64,000 bases of DNA from Bradyrhizobium cosmicum (GTDB taxonomy: Bacteria > Pseudomonadota > Alphaproteobacteria > Rhizobiales > Xanthobacteraceae). The notes beneath the pieces were generated by a model. That model saw nothing but the letters and a program-made list of their open reading frames with translations. It was not told the origin of the DNA and ran no database searches. Made by a program: the position numbers and the translations under genes. Each line of letters starts with the position of its first letter. Position 1 is the stretch's first letter. The stretch spans positions 1,984,001 to 2,048,000 of the forward strand of contig NZ_CP041656.2 in the NCBI RefSeq assembly GCF_007290395.2, in the 5' to 3' direction. Positions 10,202 to 18,212 of this stretch are shown here, one piece after another.

Positions 10202-10226
10202 GGAATAGAACGCGCGCCCACGCGTC
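10202..10226 (+). promoter_or_regulatory. Candidate ECF-sigma promoter of the DUF305 module
   Basis: GGAATA (10202-10207), 15 bases, then CGTC (10223-10226). This resembles the GGAA-type -35 and CGTC-type -10 of many ECF sigma factors, and it lies 36 bases before the start of the first gene in a module that encodes an ECF sigma factor. The match is short, and I base it on consensus knowledge only. Confidence 0.4.
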
Positions 10227-10261
10227 AAACCCCCATGCAACCACCTGCATGGGAGTTCAGG

Positions 10262-10792
10262 ATGCCCCCCTCACAGTTTCGCCGCGCGGTAGCGGCGCTC
10301 GCAGGCCGATGGCCCAGGCCCGGCCTTGGCACGGCGTTTCTTGCCGCGCGCATTCTGGTCGCGTTCGCGCTCCCTCCGCTCGTGTTCGCGCATGAGTCCC
10401 ATCCGGCCAGCCCTCCAGCCGCGCCAAGCGCGGAGGAGCGTGCATTCCTGGAAGAGAACGATGCCGCGATGACCAAGATGATGAATGACATGGCGGCCAA
10501 ACCGACTGGCGACATCGATCGCGACTTTGTCGCGATGATGAGCCCGCACCATCAGGGTGCGATCGACATGGCGGTGATCGAGCTGCGTTATGGCAAGAAT
10601 GAGCAGCTAAGGCGCATCGCGCAGGAGATCATTGTCGAGCAGATGCAGGAGATCGCCGCCATGAAGCTCGCGATCGGCGAGTCGGCGACCGACACCACGC
10701 CTGCTCCGACGCAATCGCCATCTGTTCCCATCGCAGCCGTTCATCACCATCCGGGGATGCAGATGGACATGTCCGCTGGAATGAAGAAGTAG
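10262..10792 (+). CDS. DUF305 domain protein, exported
   Basis: A 176-residue exported protein. The N-terminus (MPPSQFRRAVAAL, then a hydrophobic stretch ending PPLVFAHE) is a signal peptide. The conserved core is the DUF305 signature MMSPHHQGAIDMA followed by a helix with EQMQEI. DUF305 proteins are four-helix periplasmic proteins often found with copper or other metal stress genes; the His pair and Met-rich end (HHHPGMQMDMSAGM) would suit metal binding. The start at 10262 has a GGGAG site six to seven bases upstream; an in-frame ATG at 10235 lacks one. It is first in a likely operon with the beta-propeller, sigma and anti-sigma genes. Confidence 0.88.
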   Translation: MPPSQFRRAVAALAGRWPRPGLGTAFLAARILVAFALPPLVFAHESHPASPPAAPSAEERAFLEENDAAMTKMMNDMAAKPTGDIDRDFVAMMSPHHQGAIDMAVIELRYGKNEQLRRIAQEIIVEQMQEIAAMKLAIGESATDTTPAPTQSPSVPIAAVHHHPGMQMDMSAGMKK

Positions 10793-10801
10793 GAGCCGCA
10801 G

Positions 10802-12271
10802 ATGACGACATTTCGAAGCAATATGATGAAGAGCATTTTCCTGGCCGCGACGATGCTTGCGACGGGGTCTCTCGCTTGGGCAGGGCAGGCGCCGGGCGCG
10901 CTGTCCGCCCCGGATGTTCCGATCAGCCACCACGACCGCGTCTACGCTGCGGAACAATTCTCGAATACGGTCTCGGTGACAGACCCCGTGGATAACAAAC
11001 TGCTTGGCGTCATCCGGCTGGGCGACCCGCAGCCCGGCAATTTCAGCCCGCTCTACAAGGGGCAGGTGCTCGTGCACGGCATGGGCTTCTCGCCCGATCA
11101 CAAGACGCTCGCCGTGGTGTCGATCGGCTCGAATTCAGTCAGTTTCATCGACACCGCAACCAACGCGGTCAAGCAAGTGACCTATGTCGGGCGGTCGCCA
11201 CACGAGGCGTTCTTTACGCCTGACGGCAAGGAGGTATGGGTTACCGTCCGCGGCGAAAACTACATCTCCGTCATCGATCCGATCAGCTTCAAGGAGACAA
11301 CCCGCATCACGACGCCGAACGGCCCGGGCATGCAGATTTTCTCGCCCGACGGCAAGTACGGCTACATCTGCTCGTCCTTCAATCCCGAGACCGACGTCGT
11401 CTCGGTGGCCGAGCACAGGATCATCGCCAAGGTGAAGCAGGAGAGCCCATTCTGTCCGAACATCGCGGCGACGCCGGATGGAAACCAGGTGTGGTTCACA
11501 CTGAAGGACGTCGGCCGGACACAGGTGTTCAACGCGAGACCTCCGTTCAACGCGATCAGGACGATCGACACCGGGCCGATTACCAATCACGTCAACTTCG
11601 CGCACACCGCCAAGGGAACATTCGCCTATGTCACCATCGGTGGTCTGAACGAAGTGAAGGTGTTCCGCACCGACGACTTCTCGCAGGTTGCCGCGATCCC
11701 CGTCGGCAATCTGCCGCACGGCGTGTGGCCGTCCGGTGACGGCACCCGCATCTATGTGGGGCTGGAAAACGCCGACGCGCTTGCGGCGATCGATACGGCA
11801 ACCAACAAGGTGATCGGGAACGTTCCGATCGGCCAGGCGCCGCAGGCGATAGTCTATGTTCCGAATGCTGCGCCTGACCCGGATGACCGCCAGAATCTGC
11901 AGGCGCTCGGCGTGGCCGGCCAGGTCGCTCATCTGGCACTCGCGTCGAAAGACGGCACAAAGCACGGCACGGCGCCGACCAGCGTCTCACTGTTCGATCA
12001 GGGCCTGATCCAGATCCTGCAGGCTTCGGTGACGGGACTTCAGCCCAAGCAGAAATATGTGCTGGCATTTGCGGAACGCAGTGACGGGGGCGGACCATTG
12101 CAGCCGCTGGCAGCTTTCATGACCAATCCGGCCGGATCCGCTATCGTCAACGCGGCTGGTCCGATCCGGCAGATCGTCGACCAGTCTGCCGCGGCCGCAA
12201 GGCGCTATCTGGTGATAGCATCCGGCGACGCGGCGATGCCGGGCGAGGCCGTCCAGATCGAGGCTCAATGA
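10802..12271 (+). CDS. Exported YVTN/YncE-type beta-propeller protein
   Basis: A 489-residue protein with a signal peptide (SIFLAATMLATGSLAWA, cleavage near residue 27). About residues 45-360 carry repeated blades such as NTVSVTDPVDNKLLGVI, VSFIDTATNAV and LAAIDTATNKVIGNVPIG, the signature of seven-bladed YVTN/cytochrome-d1-like propellers. The last 120 residues are a different domain (SVSLFDQGLIQILQASV onward) that I do not recognise. It is likely periplasmic and may scaffold or sense a small molecule or metal. It lies nine bases after the DUF305 gene, with GGAG before the start, and is followed by the sigma gene, suggesting one stress regulon. Confidence 0.85.
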   Translation: MTTFRSNMMKSIFLAATMLATGSLAWAGQAPGALSAPDVPISHHDRVYAAEQFSNTVSVTDPVDNKLLGVIRLGDPQPGNFSPLYKGQVLVHGMGFSPDHKTLAVVSIGSNSVSFIDTATNAVKQVTYVGRSPHEAFFTPDGKEVWVTVRGENYISVIDPISFKETTRITTPNGPGMQIFSPDGKYGYICSSFNPETDVVSVAEHRIIAKVKQESPFCPNIAATPDGNQVWFTLKDVGRTQVFNARPPFNAIRTIDTGPITNHVNFAHTAKGTFAYVTIGGLNEVKVFRTDDFSQVAAIPVGNLPHGVWPSGDGTRIYVGLENADALAAIDTATNKVIGNVPIGQAPQAIVYVPNAAPDPDDRQNLQALGVAGQVAHLALASKDGTKHGTAPTSVSLFDQGLIQILQASVTGLQPKQKYVLAFAERSDGGGPLQPLAAFMTNPAGSAIVNAAGPIRQIVDQSAAAARRYLVIASGDAAMPGEAVQIEAQ

Positions 12272-12311
12272 CGGCGGTTCGAACGGCAATGGAGAGGTGG
12301 CGGAGCGTTTC

Positions 12312-12830
12312 ATGAAGGACATGCTGGTTCAGGTCGAGCCGCTGATCCCCGCGCTTCGCCGCTATGCGCGCGCGCTCATGCGCGAACGCGCGGCCGCCGA
12401 CGATCTGGTTCAAGACTGCCTGGAGCGCGCCGTCAGCCGCTGGCACCAGCGGCGCGACGGCAGTGTCCGCGCCTGGCTGTTCACCATTCTTCACAACCTG
12501 GCTGTCACTCAGTTTCGCCAGGCGACAGCGCGGGGCAGGCACATGCCGATCGACGATGCAGGCGAGCGGGAACTGGTCAGCGCGGCGGAGCAGGAGCACA
12601 GGCTGATCTATCAGGACGTCCTGGGCAAGCTTGCGAAACTCCCGGAGGAGCAGCGGGCCGTCTTGTTACTGGTTGCAGTCGAGGATCTCTCTTACGCGGA
12701 TGCCGCGGACGTGCTGAACATCCCGATCGGGACCGTGATGTCTCGCCTGTCGCGTGCGCGGGAGAGACTGCAACAGGAGATGGATGGCGTTGCGACGGGA
12801 AATGTCGTGGCTTTGCGGAGCGTGAAATGA
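12312..12830 (+). CDS. ECF RNA polymerase sigma factor
   Basis: About 172 residues. Region 2 includes ALMRERAAADDLVQDCLERA, with the D-L-V-Q-D core-binding helix, and WLFTILHNLAVTQFRQ for -10 recognition. Region 4 is LPEEQRAVLLLVAVEDLSYADAADVLNIPIGTVMSRLSRARERL, a textbook helix-turn-helix (given here as a continuous region at about residues 108-150). A GTG at 12297 is an alternative start, but GGCGGAG six bases before the ATG at 12312 favours the latter. Its stop overlaps the anti-sigma start by ATGA, the classic arrangement for a sigma factor with its antagonist. Confidence 0.93.
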   Translation: MKDMLVQVEPLIPALRRYARALMRERAAADDLVQDCLERAVSRWHQRRDGSVRAWLFTILHNLAVTQFRQATARGRHMPIDDAGERELVSAAEQEHRLIYQDVLGKLAKLPEEQRAVLLLVAVEDLSYADAADVLNIPIGTVMSRLSRARERLQQEMDGVATGNVVALRSVK

Positions 12831-13600
12831 ACCAGCGGCCGATCACCGAGGATGATCTCCACGCCTATGTGGACCAGGCGCTCGAGCCCGAGCGTCGCGC
12901 GGAGGTCGCATCCTATCTGGACGATCATCCGGATGTTGCCGCACGCGTTGCGAGCTTCGTTGCCCAGCGTGAGCAATTGCGCGGCGCGCTTGCGTCGATC
13001 GCCGATGAGCCGCTGCCGGCAGAATTGAACTTGTCGCGCATCATCGAGAGCCGAAAGCGGCGTCCCTTGCGAACGTGGGGAGCGATCGCTGCGATGTTGC
13101 TCCTCGGTCTCGGCGGTCTCGGCGGGTGGACCATGCGCAGCGTGTTGCAGGAAGGCTCGAACGGACTGTCTGCGCTGGCACAGGAGGCGGCCTATTCCTA
13201 TGGCGTCTACGCACCGGACCGGGTGCGGCCGGTCGAGATACGCGCCTCCGAGAGTGCGGAGCTCACGCGATGGGTCTCCAGCCGACTGAAGCAGCCGGTG
13301 AAGGTGCCGGACCTCGCTGTCTCGGGCTACAGGCTGATGGGGGGGCGCCTGGTTGCGACGTCCCATGGCCCGGCCGCAATGTTCATGTACGATGACGATC
13401 GCGGTGACCGCCTCGTCGTGCTGACGCGTCCGATGAGCAACCGCAATCTGGATACGCCGATGATGCCGCAATCGACCGGCGATGTCGCGGGCTTCGTGTG
13501 GGCGGATGGCGGCATGGGTTACACGCTGGTCGGCCAGCTTCCGGGGGAGACCCTCAAGCCGATCGCGAACGAAATCCGGAAGCAGGCGCGCCCGATCTAG
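12827..13600 (+). CDS. Transmembrane anti-sigma factor, zinc-free type
   Basis: A 257-residue protein. The first 70 residues have the anti-sigma helical pattern EDDLHAYVDQAL, EPERRAEVASYLDDHPDVAARV. The membrane segment is at about residues 86-104 (GAIAAMLLLGLGGLGGW). The remaining 150 residues are periplasmic and include a domain ending GYTLVGQLPGETLKPIA. The zinc-binding H-x3-C-x2-C motif of ZAS anti-sigma factors is absent, since no cysteine lies in the N-terminal domain; sensing would therefore not rely on zinc-thiol chemistry. It presumably holds the upstream sigma factor at the membrane until an envelope signal releases it. Confidence 0.88.
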   Translation: MNQRPITEDDLHAYVDQALEPERRAEVASYLDDHPDVAARVASFVAQREQLRGALASIADEPLPAELNLSRIIESRKRRPLRTWGAIAAMLLLGLGGLGGWTMRSVLQEGSNGLSALAQEAAYSYGVYAPDRVRPVEIRASESAELTRWVSSRLKQPVKVPDLAVSGYRLMGGRLVATSHGPAAMFMYDDDRGDRLVVLTRPMSNRNLDTPMMPQSTGDVAGFVWADGGMGYTLVGQLPGETLKPIANEIRKQARPI

Positions 13601-13617
13601 CGCCGGAATTCACGAAG

Positions 13618-13643
13618 CGGGCCCGCGCAGCGGCGCGAGCCCG
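13618..13643. terminator. Hairpin between convergent anti-sigma and cupin genes
   Basis: CGGGC (13618-13622) and GCCCG (13639-13643) enclose a further GC-rich imperfect stem. It lies between two convergent genes and could act on both strands, but no T-run is present. Confidence 0.35.
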
Positions 13644-13673
13644 AACATTCGCCCCGCCTTGACGGAGTGCGTC

Positions 13674-14123
13674 TCAATCCAGCAGCTTGGTATCGTCCGG
13701 CGCCTGCGGCGGCGTCTTGATCGCGATCGCCTTGACCTGGCCGCTGATCGGCTTGGTGCCGCCATGCGGCGTGCCCTTGGGGATGATGACGAGGTCGCCC
13801 GGCTTCACCGTCACTTCCTTATCGCCGAGCCAGATCGTGCCGGTCCCGTCCAGGATGTACTGGATCTCGTTGGTGTTGGGATGCATGTGCTTGGGCACAT
13901 TGCCGACCTGGATCGAGATGGTGGCGCCGTCGGCGCTCGCGAACATTTTTGAGCGGTAGCCGACGTTGTTGGCGGGCCCGAGCGCGTCGCCCTCCATCTC
14001 GCCGGTATGGATGATCTGCGCCGTGACGTTTTCCGCGGCCAGGGCCGGGCGGAGCAGCTGGTTGGCGCCGCACCCGGCGGCAAAGGCGGCGGCGATCGAT
14101 AGCCCGATTGCAAGGCGATTCAT
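13674..14123 (-). CDS. Exported cupin-domain protein
   Basis: A 149-residue protein with a signal peptide (MNRLAIGLSIAAAFAAGCGA) that contains Cys18 but a poor lipobox, so secretion rather than lipidation is likelier. The cupin fold shows motif 1 (VPKHMHPNTNEIQYILDGTG, with H-x-H-x4-E) and motif 2 (PGDLVIIPKGTPHGG, with the last metal His). A mononuclear metal site is therefore expected. The catalytic or sensing role is unknown. Ribosome site GGGGAGG lies seven bases before the ATG. It is convergent with the anti-sigma gene and divergent from the binding-protein gene at 14262. Confidence 0.85.
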   Translation of the reverse strand: MNRLAIGLSIAAAFAAGCGANQLLRPALAAENVTAQIIHTGEMEGDALGPANNVGYRSKMFASADGATISIQVGNVPKHMHPNTNEIQYILDGTGTIWLGDKEVTVKPGDLVIIPKGTPHGGTKPISGQVKAIAIKTPPQAPDDTKLLD

Positions 14124-14261
14124 GGTTGATCCTCCCCATCAAGAATTGTTGTTGTGGGCTGATGCTATTGCGCCGAAAGGCCGATGACCAGTGCACTTAG
14201 GCAGTGCTTCTCAAGCCAGTCCGGCTGCTCTATGGTGCCGCCAGCCGAACGGAGGAAACCA

Positions 14262-15287
14262 ATGAAGAACACGATTGCCAGGCTCGCCGGCGCGCTGCTC
14301 GCGCTGACGCTCACCACAGGATTTGCCGCGGCGCAAAGCAAGGTGACCATCGCAATCGGCGGCGGCTCCTGCCTGTGCTATCTGCCGACGGTGCTGGCCA
14401 AGCAGCTCGGCGAATACGACAAGGCCGGCCTCAATGTCGAGCTGGTGGACCTCAAGGGCGGCTCGGACGCGCTGAAGGCCGTTCTCGGCGGCAGCGCCGA
14501 CGTGGTCTCCGGTTATTTCGACCACTGCGTCAATCTCGCCGCCAAGAAGCAGGAGCTTCAGGCCTTCGTGGTCTATGACCGCTATCCCGGCCTCGTGTTG
14601 GTGGTGTCGCCCGCGCACACGAATGAGATCAAGTCTATCAAGGATCTTGCCGGCAAGAAGGTGGGCGTCAGCGCGCCCGGCTCCTCCACCGATTTCTTCC
14701 TCAAATACCAGCTGAAGAAGAACGGGCTCGATCCCGCCGGCACCGCCGTGATCGGCGTCGGCTTAGGTGCCACCGCGGTTGCCGCGATGGAGCAGGGCCA
14801 GATCGATGCGGCCGTGATGCTCGACCCCTCCGTCACCGTGCTCCAGGGCAGCCACAAGGATCTGCGGATCCTCAGCGACACCCGCACTCAGAAGGACACG
14901 CTCGAGACGTTCGGCGGCGAATATCCGGGCGGCGCGCTGTATTCGACCGCGGCATGGGTTGCCAAGCACGAGAAGGAGACGCAGGCGCTCACCGACGCGA
15001 TCCTCGCCACGCTCGCCTGGATTCACTCGCACTCGCCCGAGGAGATCATGGCGAAGATGCCTGAGGAGACGGTCGGCAAGAACAAGGACCTCTATCTCGC
15101 GGCGCTGAAGAACACGATCCCGATGTTCTCCGAGACCGGCAAGATGGACCCGAAGGGCGCGGACGCCGTGCTCTCGGTGTTCAGCGTCGGCTCGCCGGAG
15201 GTGGCCAACGCCAAGATCGACGTCAGCAAGACCTTTACCAACAAGTATGTCGAGCAGGCCAAGAAGACCACGGGGAGCGCCAAATAG
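14262..15287 (+). CDS. ABC transporter substrate-binding protein, NitT/TauT type
   Basis: A 341-residue periplasmic protein with signal peptide MKNTIARLAGALLALTLTTG and cleavage after AAA near residue 24. The mature part, with LPTVLAKQLGEYDKAGLNVE, the LKGGSDALKAVLGGSADVV segment and the hinge GKKVGVSAPGSSTDFF, matches NMT1/ThiY-like SsuA relatives. The start is fixed by GGAGGAAACCA. It is probably the partner of the ATPase and permease at 8552-10155, which have no binding protein of their own, although a 4-kb module separates them. The ligand cannot be inferred. Confidence 0.88.
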   Translation: MKNTIARLAGALLALTLTTGFAAAQSKVTIAIGGGSCLCYLPTVLAKQLGEYDKAGLNVELVDLKGGSDALKAVLGGSADVVSGYFDHCVNLAAKKQELQAFVVYDRYPGLVLVVSPAHTNEIKSIKDLAGKKVGVSAPGSSTDFFLKYQLKKNGLDPAGTAVIGVGLGATAVAAMEQGQIDAAVMLDPSVTVLQGSHKDLRILSDTRTQKDTLETFGGEYPGGALYSTAAWVAKHEKETQALTDAILATLAWIHSHSPEEIMAKMPEETVGKNKDLYLAALKNTIPMFSETGKMDPKGADAVLSVFSVGSPEVANAKIDVSKTFTNKYVEQAKKTTGSAK

Positions 15288-15316
15288 CTGACGCTATCGC
15301 TCGGTAGGCCGGCGTC

Positions 15317-16021
15317 ATGACATCTTTGGTCATTCATCGCGTCACGACACTTGATCTCGCGGTGCGGCCGATCGTCTGGCCGTTCGCCGAGGAGCGGCGC
15401 GCCGAGATCGCGGCGCATTTCGCCGAGAAGCAGCGCGAGCGGCCCAAGATCTGGAACGGCCGCGTCCTGCTCGGGCGCGACGCGGTCTTCACGGACGGCC
15501 ATCTTGCCGCGACCTATTTCGAAACCGACTTTGCGAGCTTCCTCGCCTGGCGCGACTGGGGGTTTCCCGACAAGGCGGTGTTCAACGGCTTCGGCATGGG
15601 CGCGCTGCGCGCCTCCGACGGCGCCTTCATCATGGGCGAGATGGCGCAGCACACCGCCAATGCAGGGCGCATCTATTTCCCTTCTGGCACGCCCGACCTC
15701 GACGACGTCAGGGATGGTGCACTCGACATTCCCGGCAGCGTCGTGCGCGAGCTCGGCGAGGAGACCGGCCTGACAGAAGGCGATTATCAGGCCGAGCCTG
15801 GATGGCACTGTGTCGTCACCGGGCCGTCGATTGCAATGATGCAGGTGCTCAACTTGCATATGCCGGGCGAGGCCGCCCGGGTCCGGATCGAGGCCAATCT
15901 CGCGCGCGAGGCCGAGCCCGAGCTGTCGGCCATTCATCTTGTGCGCGGGATGAGCGATCTGACGCCGACCATGCCGCGATTTGTCACGGCCTTTATCAAG
16001 CAGCAGTTCGCTTCGCGCTGA
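15317..16021 (+). CDS. NUDIX-family hydrolase
   Basis: A 234-residue protein. The second half of the NUDIX box, RELGEETGL, is perfect, but the first half (G-x5-E) is altered: a Leu stands where the Glu eight residues before the Arg is expected. The pattern GRIYFPSGTPD before it fits the substrate-side strand. NUDIX enzymes cleave nucleoside-diphosphate-linked compounds; the specificity here is unknown. It lies between two ABC binding-protein genes, 30 bases after the first and about 95 bases before the second. The degenerate box may mean a changed metal site. Confidence 0.82.
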   Translation: MTSLVIHRVTTLDLAVRPIVWPFAEERRAEIAAHFAEKQRERPKIWNGRVLLGRDAVFTDGHLAATYFETDFASFLAWRDWGFPDKAVFNGFGMGALRASDGAFIMGEMAQHTANAGRIYFPSGTPDLDDVRDGALDIPGSVVRELGEETGLTEGDYQAEPGWHCVVTGPSIAMMQVLNLHMPGEAARVRIEANLAREAEPELSAIHLVRGMSDLTPTMPRFVTAFIKQQFASR

Positions 16022-16115
16022 CGCGCGAGGCTTGACATCGCTGCGCTCAGCCCATGTGATGGGCAAAAAGCAAAAGCAAAAAGAATGCAATGCACAATCG
16101 TCCAGGGAGGTTTTG

Positions 16116-17426
16116 ATGCGTCTGCGCATGGCTGCCCGCTTGGTACGTGGGCTGTTGGTCGCGTTTGCCGCGACGGGCTTGATGGCTTCGGCCGAGGCTC
16201 AGGAGAAGAAGATCAAGATCGGCGTTGTTTTCGACCTGACCGGGCCTCTCGCAGGCGGCGGCTCTGAGCTCGGCTATATCGGCGCAAAAATCATCCTCGA
16301 CCATTTCGCCAAGACCGGCGTCGAAGGCTACAAGATCGAGGCGGTCTACGCCGACGCGCAGAGCAAGCCCGACATCGCCATCAACGAATCCGTTCGTCTG
16401 CTCGAACAGGAGAAGGTCGACATGGTGCTCGGCTTTTTCTCCTCGGCGCAATGCGTTCCGGTGGCGGCCCGCGTCGAGCAGCTCAAGAAGTTCATGTGGA
16501 TGACGACCTGCATCTCGTCGGCCGTATTCAACGACAAGGGCTACAAATACGTCTTCCGCCCGCAAGCGAGCGGCGACCAGTTCGGCATGATGACGATGGA
16601 TTTCATCGCGCAGAACGCCAAGGCGAAGTTCGACAAGGAACCGAAGGACCTGCGCGTCGCTATCATCCACGAGGATGGCGCCTATGGCGTCGACGTCTCT
16701 AGGGGCAACGAGGCCGGTGCAAAGAAGGCGGGCTTCAACGTCGTGATGAAGGAAGGCTATTCGGCCACCGCGCCGGATCTGTCGGCGCTCGTGACCAAGC
16801 TGAAGCGCGCAAAACCCGATGTCATTTTCCACACCGGCTACAATCCGGACATCACCCTGCTGCTGCGTCAGGCCCGCGAGCAGGGTCTGAGGTTCGGCGC
16901 GCTGATGGGGCATGGCGCGGGCTACGGCGTTTACGAGAAGCTGAAGGAGGGCATGGGCGCTGACGCCACCTACATCTTCAACACCGATCCGATCTCGATC
17001 TGGCTCGCCAACCAGAAGACCATGGACCCGAAACTCCCGGCCGTAATCAAGATGGTCGGCGAGGAATTCGACAAGATCCGGCCGGGTGTTGCCATCCGCT
17101 CGGCCCATGTCGGCATCGGCGCGTCCAATACCTACGTCTTCATGGCCGATGTGCTGCCGCGCGCGATCAAGAAGTATGGCGGCGTCGATCCCGACGCGCT
17201 GCGCAAGGCTGCGCTCGACACCGACATCCCTGAAGGCGGCACCATGCTCGGCTTCGGCGTGAAGTTCTACGGCGAGGGCACGCCGATGGCCGGGCAGAAC
17301 GAGCGGTCATTCCCGGTCGTGATCCAGTACATCGACGACAAGTCCTCCGTGGTGTGGCCCAAGAGTCAGGCGCAGCGCGAGGCCGTGCTGCCGCTGCCGA
17401 AGGGCACCACCTACAGCAACCAGTAG
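16116..17426 (+). CDS. Branched-chain-type ABC substrate-binding protein (LivJ-like)
   Basis: A 436-residue periplasmic binding protein of the Leu/Ile/Val or amide/urea family. The signal peptide covers MRLRMAARLVRGLLVAFAAT to an ASA-E cleavage. The mature start KKIKIGVVFDLTGPLAGGGS is the family hallmark. The true ATG at 16116 follows CCAGGGAGGTTTTG; an open frame further upstream has no ribosome site. It heads the complete Liv-type operon that follows. A second protein of identical length and similar sequence (HEDGAYGVD versus HEDGPYGVG, GYSATAPDLSALVTKLKRAK versus GYSASAPDLSVLVTKLKRAK) is encoded at 52836-54146. Confidence 0.93.
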   Translation: MRLRMAARLVRGLLVAFAATGLMASAEAQEKKIKIGVVFDLTGPLAGGGSELGYIGAKIILDHFAKTGVEGYKIEAVYADAQSKPDIAINESVRLLEQEKVDMVLGFFSSAQCVPVAARVEQLKKFMWMTTCISSAVFNDKGYKYVFRPQASGDQFGMMTMDFIAQNAKAKFDKEPKDLRVAIIHEDGAYGVDVSRGNEAGAKKAGFNVVMKEGYSATAPDLSALVTKLKRAKPDVIFHTGYNPDITLLLRQAREQGLRFGALMGHGAGYGVYEKLKEGMGADATYIFNTDPISIWLANQKTMDPKLPAVIKMVGEEFDKIRPGVAIRSAHVGIGASNTYVFMADVLPRAIKKYGGVDPDALRKAALDTDIPEGGTMLGFGVKFYGEGTPMAGQNERSFPVVIQYIDDKSSVVWPKSQAQREAVLPLPKGTTYSNQ

Positions 17427-17441
17427 CGGCGGAGCAGGGCG

Positions 17442-18212
17442 GTGCTGGAAGTCAGCGGGCTGGTGAAGCGCTTCGGTGGCTTCACCGCTGTCAACAACGT
17501 GTCGTTCAGGGTCGATCAGGGCGAGATCCTCGGCCTGATCGGGCCCAACGGTTCGGGCAAGAGCACGATCTTCAACATGCTCTCCGGCACGCTGGCGCCG
17601 ACCGCAGGCTCGATCCTGTTCGACGGGCGTGAGATCGCAGGCCTCGCGCCGCACCGGATCATCAACTGCGGTGTCGGGCGCACTTTCCAGATTCCGCGGC
17701 CGTTCCGCCGTTTGACGATCTTCGAGAATGTCGCGCTCGCGGGTTTCTACGGGCAAGGCCGCCACAGCCGTATCAAGGCGGAAGAGGCGGCCGAGCGTTC
17801 GCTTGCGATGGTGGGCCTGCCGACCGATCGTCACGCCAGCGTCGATGGTCTGGGGGCGGCGGGCCTGAAGAAGCTCGAACTGGCGAAGGCCCTCGCCACT
17901 GCGCCAAAGCTTCTGCTCGCCGACGAGAGCCTCGGCGGCCTCGACGAGGCCGAGATGGGGCAGGCGGCCGACATGCTGCGCAACATTCGCGACGAGCTCG
18001 GCATCACCATCATCTGGGTCGAGCACATCATGGGCGTGCTGATGCGCGTCGTCGATCGCGTCATGGTGCTCGATCACGGCGAGAAGATCTCGGAGGGATT
18101 GCCGAGCGCGGTCGCCGGCGATCCGCGCGTGATCGAGGTCTATCTCGGCACCGATGCCGAGACCACGCAGGCCGCAGCGGCCGCGGCGCGGCGTCGCGCG
18201 GGAGTGCAGTGA
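17442..18212 (+). CDS. Branched-chain-type ABC ATP-binding protein (LivG-like)
   Basis: A 256-residue ATPase. Walker A GPNGSGKST and a LivG-type block, VGRTFQIPRPFRRLTIFENV, are clear. The signature is degenerate: where LSGGQ-like sequence is expected the protein reads GLGAAGLKKLELAKAL. Walker B reads LLLADESLGGLDEAEM instead of the usual D-E-P, so both key motifs deviate from the canonical ATPase. The H-loop region IIWVEHIMG is normal for the family. Start is GTG at 17442, 15 bases after the binding protein, with GGAGCAGG upstream. Confidence 0.92.
   Translation: MLEVSGLVKRFGGFTAVNNVSFRVDQGEILGLIGPNGSGKSTIFNMLSGTLAPTAGSILFDGREIAGLAPHRIINCGVGRTFQIPRPFRRLTIFENVALAGFYGQGRHSRIKAEEAAERSLAMVGLPTDRHASVDGLGAAGLKKLELAKALATAPKLLLADESLGGLDEAEMGQAADMLRNIRDELGITIIWVEHIMGVLMRVVDRVMVLDHGEKISEGLPSAVAGDPRVIEVYLGTDAETTQAAAAAARRRAGVQ

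Noticed and set aside
12277..12290. GGTTCGAAC, resembling a tRNA T-loop
   Set aside because: No flanking stem or acceptor arm can be formed, and it lies in the short gap between two genes.
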